Below are positions 49,823-60,306 of a stretch of 64,000 bases of DNA, piece by piece. The stretch lies in assembly GCA_964591455.1 (NCBI GenBank), contig CAZQDZ010000019.1, positions 16,334 through 80,333 on the forward strand. Direction: 5' to 3'. This stretch comes from RFSX01 sp964591455 (GTDB taxonomy: Bacteria; Bacteroidota; Bacteroidia; Chitinophagales; Saprospiraceae). Position 1 is the stretch's first letter; each line of letters starts with the position of its first letter. The position numbers and the translations under genes were made by a program. A model generated the notes under the pieces. That model had not been told where the DNA came from and searched no databases. It was given only the letters and a program-made list of their open reading frames with translations.

Positions 49823-52800
49823 TTATAGGCCTGACGGATCAAACTGCCTGTTGACACCAAAAAACTTAATTGTCCTTTCGTCTATGCCACTTCCATCTTC
49901 TCGAGGAGCGGCTATATGTATCAGATATATACCACTTGCTATTGGAATACCCGCTGAATTTTCAAGATTCCACTCTATAAAAGGTGTTGTCTGCGAAAAT
50001 ATAGTTCCTGGATTAGACCCAGATCTTCTCTGAGGCGTCTCACTTCTATTAAATTGCTGAATAAACTTCCCATCCAAAGAGAATATGGTTACCACTGCCC
50101 TGTCTGGCACATTGGTGATACGGACAACCCGCTCAAACTGATCAATTTCATATGCTGAAAACGCATAGTAAGGATTCGGCACAACATTTATATTAGCTAG
50201 TGCACCTTCATAATCATCCGCTTCTAGAGCCGTAGGTGCTGCACCATCTATTCTGAACTGGTATAAAGGAAATTCTCCTGCATCACCTTCTTCTACCAAA
50301 CATCTGGTTCCATCAGGGGAATCCAAATCTAACTGCCTCTGTAAGTTATATGGCTTGTCTACTCTTAATCTAAATGTTACATCAGAAGGAACGACGCCTT
50401 GGTCATATCCTAGAATGTCTACACCTTGTTCCATCATAGACATCGAACACCAAGTAATTGTCGGCAATATTTTTTGCTTAGCAAAGAAAGGTATTAACTC
50501 ATCTCTGAATAACATACCATAGTCTGCGCAACCATCATATTCATCTCTTGTGACATAGATGAAGTGCTGTCCACCAGCAAACGCAATGCTTAAAGGGTTA
50601 AATCCGGCTCCGCCTGCATTGAATGCAAACAATTCATCTGTTGGATTATATAGCATATCATCTCCTACATTAAACCTATCTGAATCATCATCTAAGATTG
50701 GCGTCATGGTCGTAGAGTCAAAACCAATTTGAGATGCCAACATTGAATAATCTGCATTGAAAGCTGAATTCTCTCCAAAGAAGATATTTAGACGCTGCCC
50801 AGTTTCTACATCGATTGCATAACCTGGGAACCAACTATATCCTGTCTCTCCTAAATCACTCGGCAATTCATCTGACCGATCTGCAAAATTCTCTATAAAA
50901 TTAGAGCTATTCTCATCTGTAGGGTCTGTACCTACACCTGCTAATCCGTCCTTATTCACAGAAGGAGATTCCACTCTTAAATCAAGATTTGGAAATTGGG
51001 TATTATAAGGCGCTCCTTGCCTTCCTGTCTCCAGAACCATACATCTTGACCACTGGCTCTTATCACTAGTCATCACGATATCTACATTATTCAGGAATCG
51101 GATGATGTTACCTCCTGGTGGTCTGGTACTATTATGATTACCGCCCTCTGTCCATCCTGGCGTGATATATGGAATTCCAGTTGACTTAGGAACTACACTT
51201 GTTAATGAGTATGGATACCAAAAGCCTGTACCTAAATTTGCGAATCTAGAAGTAGGATCTGTATTAAATGCTGCTTGATCTGGATCAGGACCGTCTGTCA
51301 ATACGAAATCAAATACAGATCTTAGTTGACCATTAACTCCCTGACTAGTTCCTATATTCGATAAGTTATCTCTTACGGACGAAAACCATTCGATAGGCTG
51401 ATCTAAAGAAGTATACTCTATAGTAGAGCCTACAGCCCCATTATTAATGCCTTGATCACCAGCGTTTTCTACCTGTTCCACATTAATAGAGATACCAAAA
51501 GCAGGGATAAGCTGTTCATTTATAACGTCTATACTCTGATCAGACTCGAACACTTCACCGCTTTCTAACTCTGTCACTCTCCATGTAGCGCCATCTTCTA
51601 TACTACAAACAGAAGAGCTATTATGCGTACCCAATATTTCTAATTGGAATAGGCCATCTCTTACAGATAGCGGGTCATAAATCTTAATGTCTATTGGTCC
51701 TTGTCCTCGTTCGTAAACTATCTCACCATTAAACTCACCAGGCTCAGCACTCAATATCAAATCATGTGTTCCTGCTTGCATTTCAAGAAAAGAGCCTCCT
51801 GAACCGACACCTCGCAATCTGGTAATCTGAACGCCATCTCCATACTGCGCATTAAGGTTTTCGTATATAATAGGTCTAGGTACTCCTGTATAGGCTCTAA
51901 TATTTCTTCTTCCTTCCAGATACGGTCTTGGCTGTGTTGTTCTCCATTCCTGAGGATTAAATGGTAAGAATTCATTATGTGCATAAGCGATAGCCATGAA
52001 GTAATACTCAGTGTGATTCACCAATCGCGTATCACCTGCAGCGAAGGCATCAGACTCTATTCTGAATGTATTAATGATACCTTGATCTTGTCCGACTATC
52101 TCACGATTTGGGATCCAAACAGGCTCTGTATTTCCGTTATTCGGTGCTAATGGGTCAGCTTCATTTGTCCAGTTATAGATTTCTGTTACCCCATTTCTGA
52201 TATCGGTCTGAGCCACTAATCTGGAGCTTTCTATATCACCCAACTGCTGTGGCGACACATCTGGTCTTGCCAACTGCCAAATCTGATAGCCTTCAAATCT
52301 ATATAGCTTATCTTCTTCAGAAACATTATTAGGTGCTCTTACATCTGGCTCTGTATATCCTAAATTGAAATTATTAGACTCAGCATCATTATTTAGTGCT
52401 AAGACAAGTTCTCTATCTAATTCAATAATACTAACAGTTGGCGCATCTGGACCATCTGTGATATCAAAACAACTGTCAAATAAGTTCTGGGCAACATCGT
52501 CCGCAGTCAATAGTCTTTGTATATCAGGACATGGATATTCCAAGTCTGGAACCCATACTGCACCGACGATAAGTTCATTTACAACATTCGGCGTTAATAA
52601 AAATGGACCTGAGGCCTGGACAGTTCTGTTATCCCCTGGTGGTAATTGTTCAGAGCACATAGACCATCCGTTAGGGTCATTTGGTGGGTCTGGCCAGTGA
52701 AACCTAGTAACTTCTGTACTACCTGGGTTAAAGCCAGTACCACCTTCTGTTAACGGATCTCCATTCAACCATCTTCCCTCTAGATAGGTATAGTATTGTT

Positions 52801-54190
52801 CTGCAACCATTGGATCTACTATATTAGGATCTGGATTACCTACTGCTGGGTTCTGAAAAGCAATGAAAGATGACATCCCTAATTCGAATCCAAAATCTGC
52901 AACTTCACCTGAAGCCAAGTCTGGGTCTCTGATGAAAATTCTATCTGCTACAGAAAGTACATTTGGATTGAATGCATCTGCAATAGTCACAAAGTGCATT
53001 TCACAGCCAGTCTCGGTACTATCTTGACAAATCACCTTTGGCGCAATCGGTCCTCTAAAGTAATCTGTACCTATAATTGGTATGTTTTCGCCATAAGTTG
53101 GGACACCCTGTGCACAATCCGTTGTAGAACCTGTTCCATCTAGTGCATCTGAATTATAAGTATATGCCAAACTTCTGCCCACATCACAGCCTACATAATC
53201 ATCTTCAAAACATCCCAAATCTGGATCTACCCACATGGCGAAATACATCTGTCTGATATCTTCTTTCGCTCTGTTGATGAGTTTATGTCTTAGGAAGGTC
53301 ATGTCATTAATCTCGTCATTAGTCGCATAAGCGAATGACTGTACCTGTATTTCCATATTGATAATATCCCCTCTTGATTCAAGGTGGTCATTACCTGCAT
53401 CGTTGAATATCCAGAATATCATTTCATCTGGAACCAACTCCAATGCTTGTGCTCTGTTTGCTGGTTCACACCCTCTAATATCTATCACAGGAAAGTCTCC
53501 GTTCTCGGGGTTATAGACACCATCATCATTTTCATCCCAGAAAGCGCCTAAACCTCCTTCTGCATTCGGCAAAGGAAAATCGAATTCTTGTTCGAAGAAA
53601 ACATTGCCTTGTCCAGGCCAAAATTGGATATCTCGAGAAACAGAGTCAATAGTGAAATCTGTTTCGTTATCTCTAGCGAATTCAAAAGCTCTTGCTGCTC
53701 TTCGGATATTCTGCCCATCTACTTTAAAGAATTCGTCCCATTCAAGGCATTCCGTTTGTTCTATCTGCCCTGAGCCACTATCAAGTGGTCCTGGATAATA
53801 ATCAGAATTACCATTATCTGGATATCTAGATCCAGCTAATTTCAGGTTGCCGTTAGGGTCAAATCCTCCTAACCACACACCACCTGCAAATAATGAAGAT
53901 ACTTCTTGTATTCCCGAGCCCACAGGAGGCTTAGGCACGATGTATCTACCATCTGCTCTATTCCACCAGATATCTCCACTCGTCCATAACCTAGCTCGGA
54001 CATTATTGATTTCCATATCCGTGGATTCATTCCCTTGGACACAATCAATTCTTAGTTCAAGGAAATTGTTGTTATCGTTTGGCTTCTCTCCTACATCAGG
54101 TCTGTGGGCAGCCACTTCTGATACAAATCCAAGAGCAAAGAAGCAAACAAGTAATAGGTTTAATAATTTTTTCATTTTACTTTTTTTCAT
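49823..54190 (-). CDS. giant secreted protein (1455 residues) with T9SS-like C-terminus
   Basis: A very large exported protein: signal peptide KLLNLLLVCFFALGFVSEVAA, then a long Asn/Asp/Gly-rich mature part with no recognised enzymatic domain. Repeated acidic and aromatic patterns (DPDLGCFEDDYVGCDVG, WDENDDGVYNPENGDFP) suggest calcium-binding-like loops, and several cysteines may form disulphides. The C-terminal ~150 residues look like a FlgD/T9SS type A fold: NINVVPNPYYAFSAYE, VVTIFSLDGKFIQQFN and GIPIASGIYLIHI, ending with a short extra FFGVNRQFDPSGL. It sits between the receptor (29 bp upstream) and the PorV-like gene (40 bp downstream). It is probably surface exposed and partnered with the receptor; its substrate is unknown. 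Confidence 0.8.
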   Translation of the reverse strand: MKKSKMKKLLNLLLVCFFALGFVSEVAAHRPDVGEKPNDNNNFLELRIDCVQGNESTDMEINNVRARLWTSGDIWWNRADGRYIVPKPPVGSGIQEVSSLFAGGVWLGGFDPNGNLKLAGSRYPDNGNSDYYPGPLDSGSGQIEQTECLEWDEFFKVDGQNIRRAARAFEFARDNETDFTIDSVSRDIQFWPGQGNVFFEQEFDFPLPNAEGGLGAFWDENDDGVYNPENGDFPVIDIRGCEPANRAQALELVPDEMIFWIFNDAGNDHLESRGDIINMEIQVQSFAYATNDEINDMTFLRHKLINRAKEDIRQMYFAMWVDPDLGCFEDDYVGCDVGRSLAYTYNSDALDGTGSTTDCAQGVPTYGENIPIIGTDYFRGPIAPKVICQDSTETGCEMHFVTIADAFNPNVLSVADRIFIRDPDLASGEVADFGFELGMSSFIAFQNPAVGNPDPNIVDPMVAEQYYTYLEGRWLNGDPLTEGGTGFNPGSTEVTRFHWPDPPNDPNGWSMCSEQLPPGDNRTVQASGPFLLTPNVVNELIVGAVWVPDLEYPCPDIQRLLTADDVAQNLFDSCFDITDGPDAPTVSIIELDRELVLALNNDAESNNFNLGYTEPDVRAPNNVSEEDKLYRFEGYQIWQLARPDVSPQQLGDIESSRLVAQTDIRNGVTEIYNWTNEADPLAPNNGNTEPVWIPNREIVGQDQGIINTFRIESDAFAAGDTRLVNHTEYYFMAIAYAHNEFLPFNPQEWRTTQPRPYLEGRRNIRAYTGVPRPIIYENLNAQYGDGVQITRLRGVGSGGSFLEMQAGTHDLILSAEPGEFNGEIVYERGQGPIDIKIYDPLSVRDGLFQLEILGTHNSSSVCSIEDGATWRVTELESGEVFESDQSIDVINEQLIPAFGISINVEQVENAGDQGINNGAVGSTIEYTSLDQPIEWFSSVRDNLSNIGTSQGVNGQLRSVFDFVLTDGPDPDQAAFNTDPTSRFANLGTGFWYPYSLTSVVPKSTGIPYITPGWTEGGNHNSTRPPGGNIIRFLNNVDIVMTSDKSQWSRCMVLETGRQGAPYNTQFPNLDLRVESPSVNKDGLAGVGTDPTDENSSNFIENFADRSDELPSDLGETGYSWFPGYAIDVETGQRLNIFFGENSAFNADYSMLASQIGFDSTTMTPILDDDSDRFNVGDDMLYNPTDELFAFNAGGAGFNPLSIAFAGGQHFIYVTRDEYDGCADYGMLFRDELIPFFAKQKILPTITWCSMSMMEQGVDILGYDQGVVPSDVTFRLRVDKPYNLQRQLDLDSPDGTRCLVEEGDAGEFPLYQFRIDGAAPTALEADDYEGALANINVVPNPYYAFSAYEIDQFERVVRITNVPDRAVVTIFSLDGKFIQQFNRSETPQRRSGSNPGTIFSQTTPFIEWNLENSAGIPIASGIYLIHIAAPREDGSGIDERTIKFFGVNRQFDPSGL

Positions 54191-54219
54191 GATTTAGAAT
54201 AGTTATCCAATCGCCAACT

Positions 54220-57200
54220 TTAGAAATTGACAATTGCTCCTAAGAAAATCTGACGTGGTGGTGCATAATTATCTGGAGCTAATATTCTCCATGCAAATGA
54301 GGATAGATAATTCTCTTCTGTAAATCCATTAGAGACAGCAGAATTTAATGCTGCTTCTCCAAGTCCAGTGCTTAACCAACCAGAATCATCTGGAGACTGC
54401 GTGAATGGATATACATCGACGATATTATCAAGATCAAATAAATTCTGTACTCTTAAGTAGACATTTACAAACAACTTTCTTTTAGACTCTTCTGACAAAG
54501 AGAAATTGAATGTTTTATCCAATTGTAAATCTGCTCTGAATACCCAAGGCAATCTTGTTTCGTTAATTGCTTCGATAATCGCAGCTCCAGTAGGCGTATT
54601 TACTGTATTGAAGGTTGTATATGGTCTACCAGATATAGCATTGATAAGTAGGTTGGCTCCAAAGTTCTCTAAGAAGTTAACGCCTCCTAGAGAAGGACCT
54701 TGGCCTGAGCCAAATCTGTAATCCCCTATTATCGTCAAACTATGTCTTTCATCATTACTTAATGGTAGCAATGATCTAATGTTTCTGTTACGATTGATAC
54801 CAGCCGCTGAGTTCGCTCCTGAACCTGTACCATTAGCAAACTGAAGTGCATAGGTTACATTAAGCTGGAAATTTTTTGTTCTTCTTAAATCATAATTAAA
54901 CGCCAATCCTCTTATGGTTCCAAAATCAATATTAGAGAAGGTCTCATAAGCAGATATAGTAGGAACGAAAGTGAATGTTCTTCTTTGGATTAAATCTCTA
55001 AGCTCTTTGTAGTAAGCTGAAATTTTAATCGCTGAAGAAGAAGATATCTTCTGCTGGAATCCTACCTCATAATCTATCGTTCTCTCTGGTCTCAAATCAG
55101 GATTCTGCGCTGGGCTAAATCTTCCTACATTTTGAAAGAAAAAATAATCAAGTGGTGTCGCTGAAGAGGTACCTGGGCTAGGTCGCTGAACCAAGATATC
55201 ATAGTGAGCAAAGAAACCTGCGTCATCATTAATCGGGAAGCTAAATGCCAACCTAGGCATCACATTCAGCTGAGGATCATAATCTTGGAAAGCAACATTA
55301 GGATCAAATCTGTCAACAGTTACATTTCCATTACCATCGACATTTCTTTCAAAAAACTGTGGATCCCTTCTCAATTCATTTCTCTCTACAAAAGATGGAA
55401 ATACAAGTCCCCCTCCAAAAAGTAAATTACCTTCAGTCGCTGTACCACTAGGCGTAAACCATTGTTCTCCTTGTCTGTATCCAATAACATTTTGTCCACC
55501 ATCTTCAGAGACATATACTTTGTAGTCGTCTTGGATAGAAGCAGGTCTATCAATATCTTCATTCCTTGCAAAGAACTGTTCTGCAGATTCTATCTCAGCA
55601 AATGAGAATGGATCTCTGAGTACTTGCGTATTTGCATCATAATAGTCTAATCTGACTCCCAATCTAAAGATGATATCCTTGAAGGTGAATTTATCTTGAA
55701 TGAATCCTGCTATATAGTTAGGATTAAATGGCGCAACATTAAAAGTTCTTCTTCCATCGGCATCTACCCCTCCAAAAAAGTCATCGAAAGTCGTACTTGT
55801 AGGCACTTTTGTTCTTCCTAGAAAGTCATAACCTGTATAAGATAATCCCAAGTTGTTTTCCTGGATTAGCTCAAGTGGTGAGAATAATGATAAATCTAAT
55901 TCACTTGGATGAATGGCATCTACATTGATAAAATCTATGATGGATGCATCTACACTTTCTAATTCTCTCACTGCTCTAAAAAACTTACTATCAGGAAACT
56001 CGTCAGCCTGATTATTAGGAGCATATATAGCCAAAGAGTCTCCAGAAATAGGGTCAAAAAATCTTCCAATAATTACATCGGTATCGACACCGTTCTGAAG
56101 ATGCCTATTTGCAGTAGACCTCATAAGTTCCCAAATACCTCGTGGATTTATGGACCAGTCTCTTAGTACTCTCTGCTCATAGGTAAACCCAAACTGAATG
56201 CTGTGCTTTGAAGCAGATGATCCTCCTGGGAATAAATCAAATCCACTGTTTACATTTAAGGTATATCTGTCTTCTTCAGTTTTGCTTATGACATTGTGCA
56301 CATTTCCAACATTAGTAAATAGGTTGAAGACATTACTCTGCACTTGCTCTCTAAAACCATTTCTGTCATTGAAATCAGGAGCAGATAGCGTTCTATTAAT
56401 TGATGGATCTCTGATAAATTCTCCTTCGACCTCAGACAATCCTTGAAAAGCTAATTGTTGAGTTCCAACAAAAACTATTTCTCCTTCCCAGTCAGGATTT
56501 GTCAATTCACTGAGTCCAGGAACAAAATCTCTTTCCTGAACACCGTAGTAGCCGTAGTTAAATAGGTTTTGTCCATGCTGGAAATCCTCTTGAGAAGTTC
56601 TTCCTCTTTCATATCCGAACTGGATAGTATAAGATGCATTTCTAATTAGTGATATGGCTTCATCATCACTGTTGGCACCTTGCTTACCTAATTTATGTCT
56701 GAATCTGACGTTACCTCTGTATCCATCTCTTAGCGCGAAAGGATTATTGACCCAATTTAGAAAAGCTACTGCTCTACCTCCAGAATCAAATCTATTTTTA
56801 GAATCAAAATAAGTTCCGGAAATACTGACATCAATATTGTCAGATATACGTGCATCTAGTTTCGCGTTAAAATTGAAATCTCTGTCCCTTTGATTTGGTC
56901 TGGCAGCTATAGGATCACCTATATCCTCAGATGTAAGGAATTGCGCCGAAGGAAATGGCGTACCATCTATATAAGAAATAGGTTCAGCTTCCAATCTTCG
57001 GATTAACTCCTCTGGAGCTCTGAAAACACCTACAGCAGATGGGTTATCTTCATCTAAACTTCTAAACTGTCCAAATAATCTGAATCCTAAAACTGATTGC
57101 TCACTGCCATTATCTAATGTTCTTTTAATTATAGGACCGCTCACATTAGCGTTAAGAAGATTATATCCAAACGCATCTAAAAACTCACTCGTTTCCGCTT

Positions 57201-57906
57201 CTATACCCCCACTATACTTTGCAGAAGGTCCTTTTGTCGTTAATGAAATAACACCTCCGATTACGTCACCATACCTTGCCTCTATACCTCCAGTGATTAC
57301 CTGAAGCTGCTCTATTTCTGCTTGAGGTAATAGATTTGCTGCGTTGTCAGCATTTACTCTTATCCCATCTATGTAATAGAAAGTGGCATCATCCCTAGAA
57401 CCCCGTATCGATATATCTCCATCCTGATCCACAGATACTCCTGCTGTAGTCGCTGCAATGGCACTAATCGCCTTTGTGGGGAGTGCTTGAATGTTTTCTG
57501 CGGTCAGTGTACTACCTGAGGTAGTATTGTCTATCTCTATCAGAGGCACCTTATATCCCACAATCTCTACGGCATCTAAAAGCTGGCTCTCTTCACTCAT
57601 GATGAAATTAAGGGGTGTTACCTTCCCTTCTTTGACAATCACACCAGTTATTCTCTGGCTTTGAAGACCTACATAAGTGACTTCTACGTCATAGGTGCCT
57701 GGGTCTAAGTCGGAAAAAAAGTAGTTTCCGTCCAAATCTGTTTCTGTTCCACTTAATAATACACCACCTTTATAAAGTGCAACGGTACCAAAAAGTACGG
57801 GCTCTCCTGATGTGGAATCAGTGACCTTTCCTTGCAATTGTGTCTGTCCAAAGACTATGGTAGACAAGAAGATACACAAAATGGAAAGAGTAATATGTTT
57901 TTTCAT
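54220..57906 (-). CDS. TonB-dependent receptor with carboxypeptidase-regulatory-like domain
   Basis: A 1228-residue outer-membrane receptor. A signal peptide is followed by a CarboxypepD_reg-like Ig domain (~20-110: QLQGKVTDSTSGEPVLFGTVALY, GTYDVEVTYVGLQ), then a plug domain (~115-230: TAENIQALPTKAISAIAATTAG, ISIRGSRDDATFYYIDGIRV), then a ~950-residue 22-strand barrel ending QIFLGAIVNF. It imports a bound ligand using TonB-ExbBD energy. Downstream lies the giant protein rather than a SusD homologue, so this is not a standard polysaccharide utilisation locus. A leader inverted repeat GGCTA/TAGCC (57935-57954) precedes the gene. Confidence 0.92.
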   Translation of the reverse strand: MKKHITLSILCIFLSTIVFGQTQLQGKVTDSTSGEPVLFGTVALYKGGVLLSGTETDLDGNYFFSDLDPGTYDVEVTYVGLQSQRITGVIVKEGKVTPLNFIMSEESQLLDAVEIVGYKVPLIEIDNTTSGSTLTAENIQALPTKAISAIAATTAGVSVDQDGDISIRGSRDDATFYYIDGIRVNADNAANLLPQAEIEQLQVITGGIEARYGDVIGGVISLTTKGPSAKYSGGIEAETSEFLDAFGYNLLNANVSGPIIKRTLDNGSEQSVLGFRLFGQFRSLDEDNPSAVGVFRAPEELIRRLEAEPISYIDGTPFPSAQFLTSEDIGDPIAARPNQRDRDFNFNAKLDARISDNIDVSISGTYFDSKNRFDSGGRAVAFLNWVNNPFALRDGYRGNVRFRHKLGKQGANSDDEAISLIRNASYTIQFGYERGRTSQEDFQHGQNLFNYGYYGVQERDFVPGLSELTNPDWEGEIVFVGTQQLAFQGLSEVEGEFIRDPSINRTLSAPDFNDRNGFREQVQSNVFNLFTNVGNVHNVISKTEEDRYTLNVNSGFDLFPGGSSASKHSIQFGFTYEQRVLRDWSINPRGIWELMRSTANRHLQNGVDTDVIIGRFFDPISGDSLAIYAPNNQADEFPDSKFFRAVRELESVDASIIDFINVDAIHPSELDLSLFSPLELIQENNLGLSYTGYDFLGRTKVPTSTTFDDFFGGVDADGRRTFNVAPFNPNYIAGFIQDKFTFKDIIFRLGVRLDYYDANTQVLRDPFSFAEIESAEQFFARNEDIDRPASIQDDYKVYVSEDGGQNVIGYRQGEQWFTPSGTATEGNLLFGGGLVFPSFVERNELRRDPQFFERNVDGNGNVTVDRFDPNVAFQDYDPQLNVMPRLAFSFPINDDAGFFAHYDILVQRPSPGTSSATPLDYFFFQNVGRFSPAQNPDLRPERTIDYEVGFQQKISSSSAIKISAYYKELRDLIQRRTFTFVPTISAYETFSNIDFGTIRGLAFNYDLRRTKNFQLNVTYALQFANGTGSGANSAAGINRNRNIRSLLPLSNDERHSLTIIGDYRFGSGQGPSLGGVNFLENFGANLLINAISGRPYTTFNTVNTPTGAAIIEAINETRLPWVFRADLQLDKTFNFSLSEESKRKLFVNVYLRVQNLFDLDNIVDVYPFTQSPDDSGWLSTGLGEAALNSAVSNGFTEENYLSSFAWRILAPDNYAPPRQIFLGAIVNF

Positions 57907-58011
57907 TCCTTAACTTTTGATTCTCAATTAATTAGGCTAAAGCTTCGCCTAGCCCACAATGTTAATGATATTTTAAAAACTTGCATAATTAAATATATTC
58001 GAAGTCTCGAC

Positions 58012-58956
58012 TTAGACACTAAGTGTCAATTTCCTTATCTTCTTCAGCAAGACTTTAGCAATCTTATATAACGATTCATGTGTCCACCCTGCTACATGTG
58101 GACTCAGTACTACATTCTCCATAGACAATAACCTATCAAATAACTGATGTTGGTTTTCTGTATAAGAATGTGGTTTTTCGTTGTGAAAGACATCCAGACA
58201 AGCGCCGGAAACGTGATTGGATTCCATCGCCAATATAAGTGCTTGCGTGTCTAATACACTTCCTCTAGAAGTATTAATTAAAATGACACCTTTCTTACAC
58301 TTTGCCAGGAATTTTGCGTCAATCATCAGCTTGGTCTCTTCTGTAAGTTGGACATGCAAGCTGATAATATCTGCTCTTTCCTTAATTTGATCGATGGTAA
58401 CTGACTTAAAGGTGCGAAGACCTTGTGGAACATTCAATACATAGGGGTCATTATATATAAGATCAAGTGTCCATGATGACAATTTCGATGCGAAAGCTTG
58501 CCCAGTGTTACCGAAACCTATCAAACCAATCGTCTTGCCCTCTAGCTCAAACCCTCTGCAGGACTCCCTATCCCATTGCTTATCACGTACACATTGGTCT
58601 GCTTTGCGCAATTTATTTGAGAGACTAAGAAGCATCCCCAAGGCATGCTCTGCCACTGCATTTCTATTGCCTTCTGGTGCACTAAAGACAGCGACACCTT
58701 GCTTTCTGGCTGCTGGTAAATCTATTATGTCTAATCCAGAGCCTAATCTTGCAATAAACTTGAGGTTACTCGCCAAGTTTATTCGAGCAGCTGTCATACG
58801 TATTTTGGTATTTATGACGATTCCATGCAATGAGGGCAATATCTGCTCAAGGCTGGAAGGCTTAAAGTCTGGTTCATATAATACCTCATAGCCAAGGTCT
58901 TTTAGCCCTGTGATTAATGAAGGATGCACAAAATTGGCAACTAGAACTTTATTCAT
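58012..58956 (-). CDS. D-isomer-specific 2-hydroxyacid dehydrogenase (phosphoglycerate dehydrogenase-like)
   Basis: A 314-residue NAD-dependent dehydrogenase. The Rossmann motif GLIGFGNTGQAFASKL lies near residues 143-158, the catalytic arginine segment INTSRGSVLD near 227, and the catalytic histidine in LSPHVAGWTHES near 290. The N-terminal substrate domain is complete. The length and lack of an ACT domain fit short SerA or glyoxylate/hydroxypyruvate-type enzymes; the substrate cannot be fixed. A TAAATTTG promoter element ends four bases before the ATG, which would make the mRNA nearly leaderless. It is followed by the receptor operon on the same strand but separated by ~105 bp. Confidence 0.88.
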   Translation of the reverse strand: MNKVLVANFVHPSLITGLKDLGYEVLYEPDFKPSSLEQILPSLHGIVINTKIRMTAARINLASNLKFIARLGSGLDIIDLPAARKQGVAVFSAPEGNRNAVAEHALGMLLSLSNKLRKADQCVRDKQWDRESCRGFELEGKTIGLIGFGNTGQAFASKLSSWTLDLIYNDPYVLNVPQGLRTFKSVTIDQIKERADIISLHVQLTEETKLMIDAKFLAKCKKGVILINTSRGSVLDTQALILAMESNHVSGACLDVFHNEKPHSYTENQHQLFDRLLSMENVVLSPHVAGWTHESLYKIAKVLLKKIRKLTLSV

Positions 58957-58960
58957 ACTG

Positions 58961-58968
58961 CAAATTTA
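58961..58968 (-). promoter_or_regulatory. candidate -7 element directly before the dehydrogenase start
   Basis: TAAATTTG on the minus strand, four bases upstream of the ATG at 58956. If it is the -7 element, transcription begins at or within a base or two of the start codon. Confidence 0.35.
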
Positions 58969-59109
58969 GAGACTTTGATTCCTTCTACTAACTAGAAAAT
59001 AAGAGACTTTGAACTCAAGACTCGTTAAACCATCCTTAATCGTTTGCTGAAACTAATAAATACCTGACCTTTACACTTTCATTTTCAGACGACTGTTATA
59101 ATCCAAAGT

Positions 59110-60012
59110 ATGAACAGAAAATTAATGATTGGTTTTTCTATCGGTTTGGCATTCGGAGTGTTAATCACTTCTATAAAAATTAATGCAGAAAATCATGGAT
59201 CAAAAGCTGATTTAAGCTCTCTTCCTCAGATAATAGAGCCCGTTGTTCTCGATAAGACTTTTCAATTTGCTGGAGAGATTATGCCAGAGAATATTGACAC
59301 CAGACAACGATTGGATAGAGAACTTCTGGTAAATGCTTACTGGCAGTCATCCACTTTACTTAATATCAAGGCGGCTAATCGGTATTTTCCTGTGATAGAG
59401 AGAATCCTCGCTGAGGAAGGCGTGCCTGATGACTTCAAGTACCTTGCTGTGGCAGAAAGCAACCTAAGAAATGTGGTTTCTTCTGCTAATGCTAAAGGCT
59501 TCTGGCAGATAAGAAAGCTTGCTGCAAAGGAAATGGGACTAGAGGTCAATGACCAAGTGGACGAAAGGTACCATCTGGAAAAATCCACACGAGCGGCCTG
59601 TCGATATCTAAAGCAACTACATGGTAGATTTGGCACATGGACCAATGCCGCTGCGGCTTATAACATGGGACCTACAAATTTATCTAGGACCTTGAAAAAG
59701 CAGGGAGAGGATAACTACTATAACCTCAACTTGGGAGAAGAGACAGGGCGATATATGTTTAGACTAATCGCTATCAAAGAAATATTAGGTCAGCCAGAAA
59801 CTTTTGGTTTTTACATAGAACCATCTGAGAAATATCCACCTATAGAAAACTACTATAATGTAGCAGTGGAAGAATCTGTAGATAGTTGGAGTGAGTTCGC
59901 CAAGCAGTACGGAACTACTTACAGAATGCTGAAAATATATAACCCTTGGCTAAGGGATACTGACCTCACTGTGATTAAAAACAAATACACAATAAGGATT
60001 CCAAGAAAGTAA
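59110..60012 (+). CDS. lytic transglycosylase (MltD/SLT type)
   Basis: Cleaves the glycan strands of peptidoglycan to 1,6-anhydromuramyl products. The 300-residue protein has an N-terminal signal-anchor (MIGFSIGLAFGVLITSI) and an SLT domain (~85-220) with the catalytic glutamate E116 in YLAVAESNLRN, the AKGFWQIRKLAAKEMGL segment and NAAAAYNMGPTNL. The C-terminal ~50 residues resemble a degenerate LysM (SWSEFAKQYGTTYRMLKIYNPWL...YTIRIPRK). The usual GFWQFMP motif reads GFWQIRK here. It faces a convergent small lipoprotein gene. Confidence 0.9.
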   Translation: MNRKLMIGFSIGLAFGVLITSIKINAENHGSKADLSSLPQIIEPVVLDKTFQFAGEIMPENIDTRQRLDRELLVNAYWQSSTLLNIKAANRYFPVIERILAEEGVPDDFKYLAVAESNLRNVVSSANAKGFWQIRKLAAKEMGLEVNDQVDERYHLEKSTRAACRYLKQLHGRFGTWTNAAAAYNMGPTNLSRTLKKQGEDNYYNLNLGEETGRYMFRLIAIKEILGQPETFGFYIEPSEKYPPIENYYNVAVEESVDSWSEFAKQYGTTYRMLKIYNPWLRDTDLTVIKNKYTIRIPRK

Positions 60013-60015
60013 GGT

Positions 60016-60306
60016 CTAGTTACATGTAGAACCTGTCCCTTCTTGAGATATTCTGAAGTCACTCAGTGACAATTCACTTGTCACAGCTGTGGCTGCATTT
60101 CCATCTGTAGTGACCGTGATATTGCCATCGCCATCTGCACAGGCTTCTATAGTTACTTGGGGCGCAGCGCCCGTAGCACTCGTCAGACAGCTTACGCATT
60201 CTCCTGCCGGATCTATTAAAAAATCAGAGCCGCAAGCAGAGATTCCAAGGATTACGAAGAAACTAAATAGTGCATAGACACCTGATCTTATAGTTCGTTT
60301 GCTCAT
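60016..60306 (-). CDS. small lipoprotein of unknown function
   Basis: A 96-residue lipoprotein: hydrophobic signal (GVYALFSFFVILGIS) and lipobox GISAC, cysteine near residue 25. The mature part is short, acidic, rich in Thr, Ala and Gly, with four further cysteines (CVSC, EACADG, and a final CN) that could form disulphides. No family recognised. It ends three bases from the convergent lytic transglycosylase gene. Confidence 0.65.
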   Translation of the reverse strand: MSKRTIRSGVYALFSFFVILGISACGSDFLIDPAGECVSCLTSATGAAPQVTIEACADGDGNITVTTDGNAATAVTSELSLSDFRISQEGTGSTCN

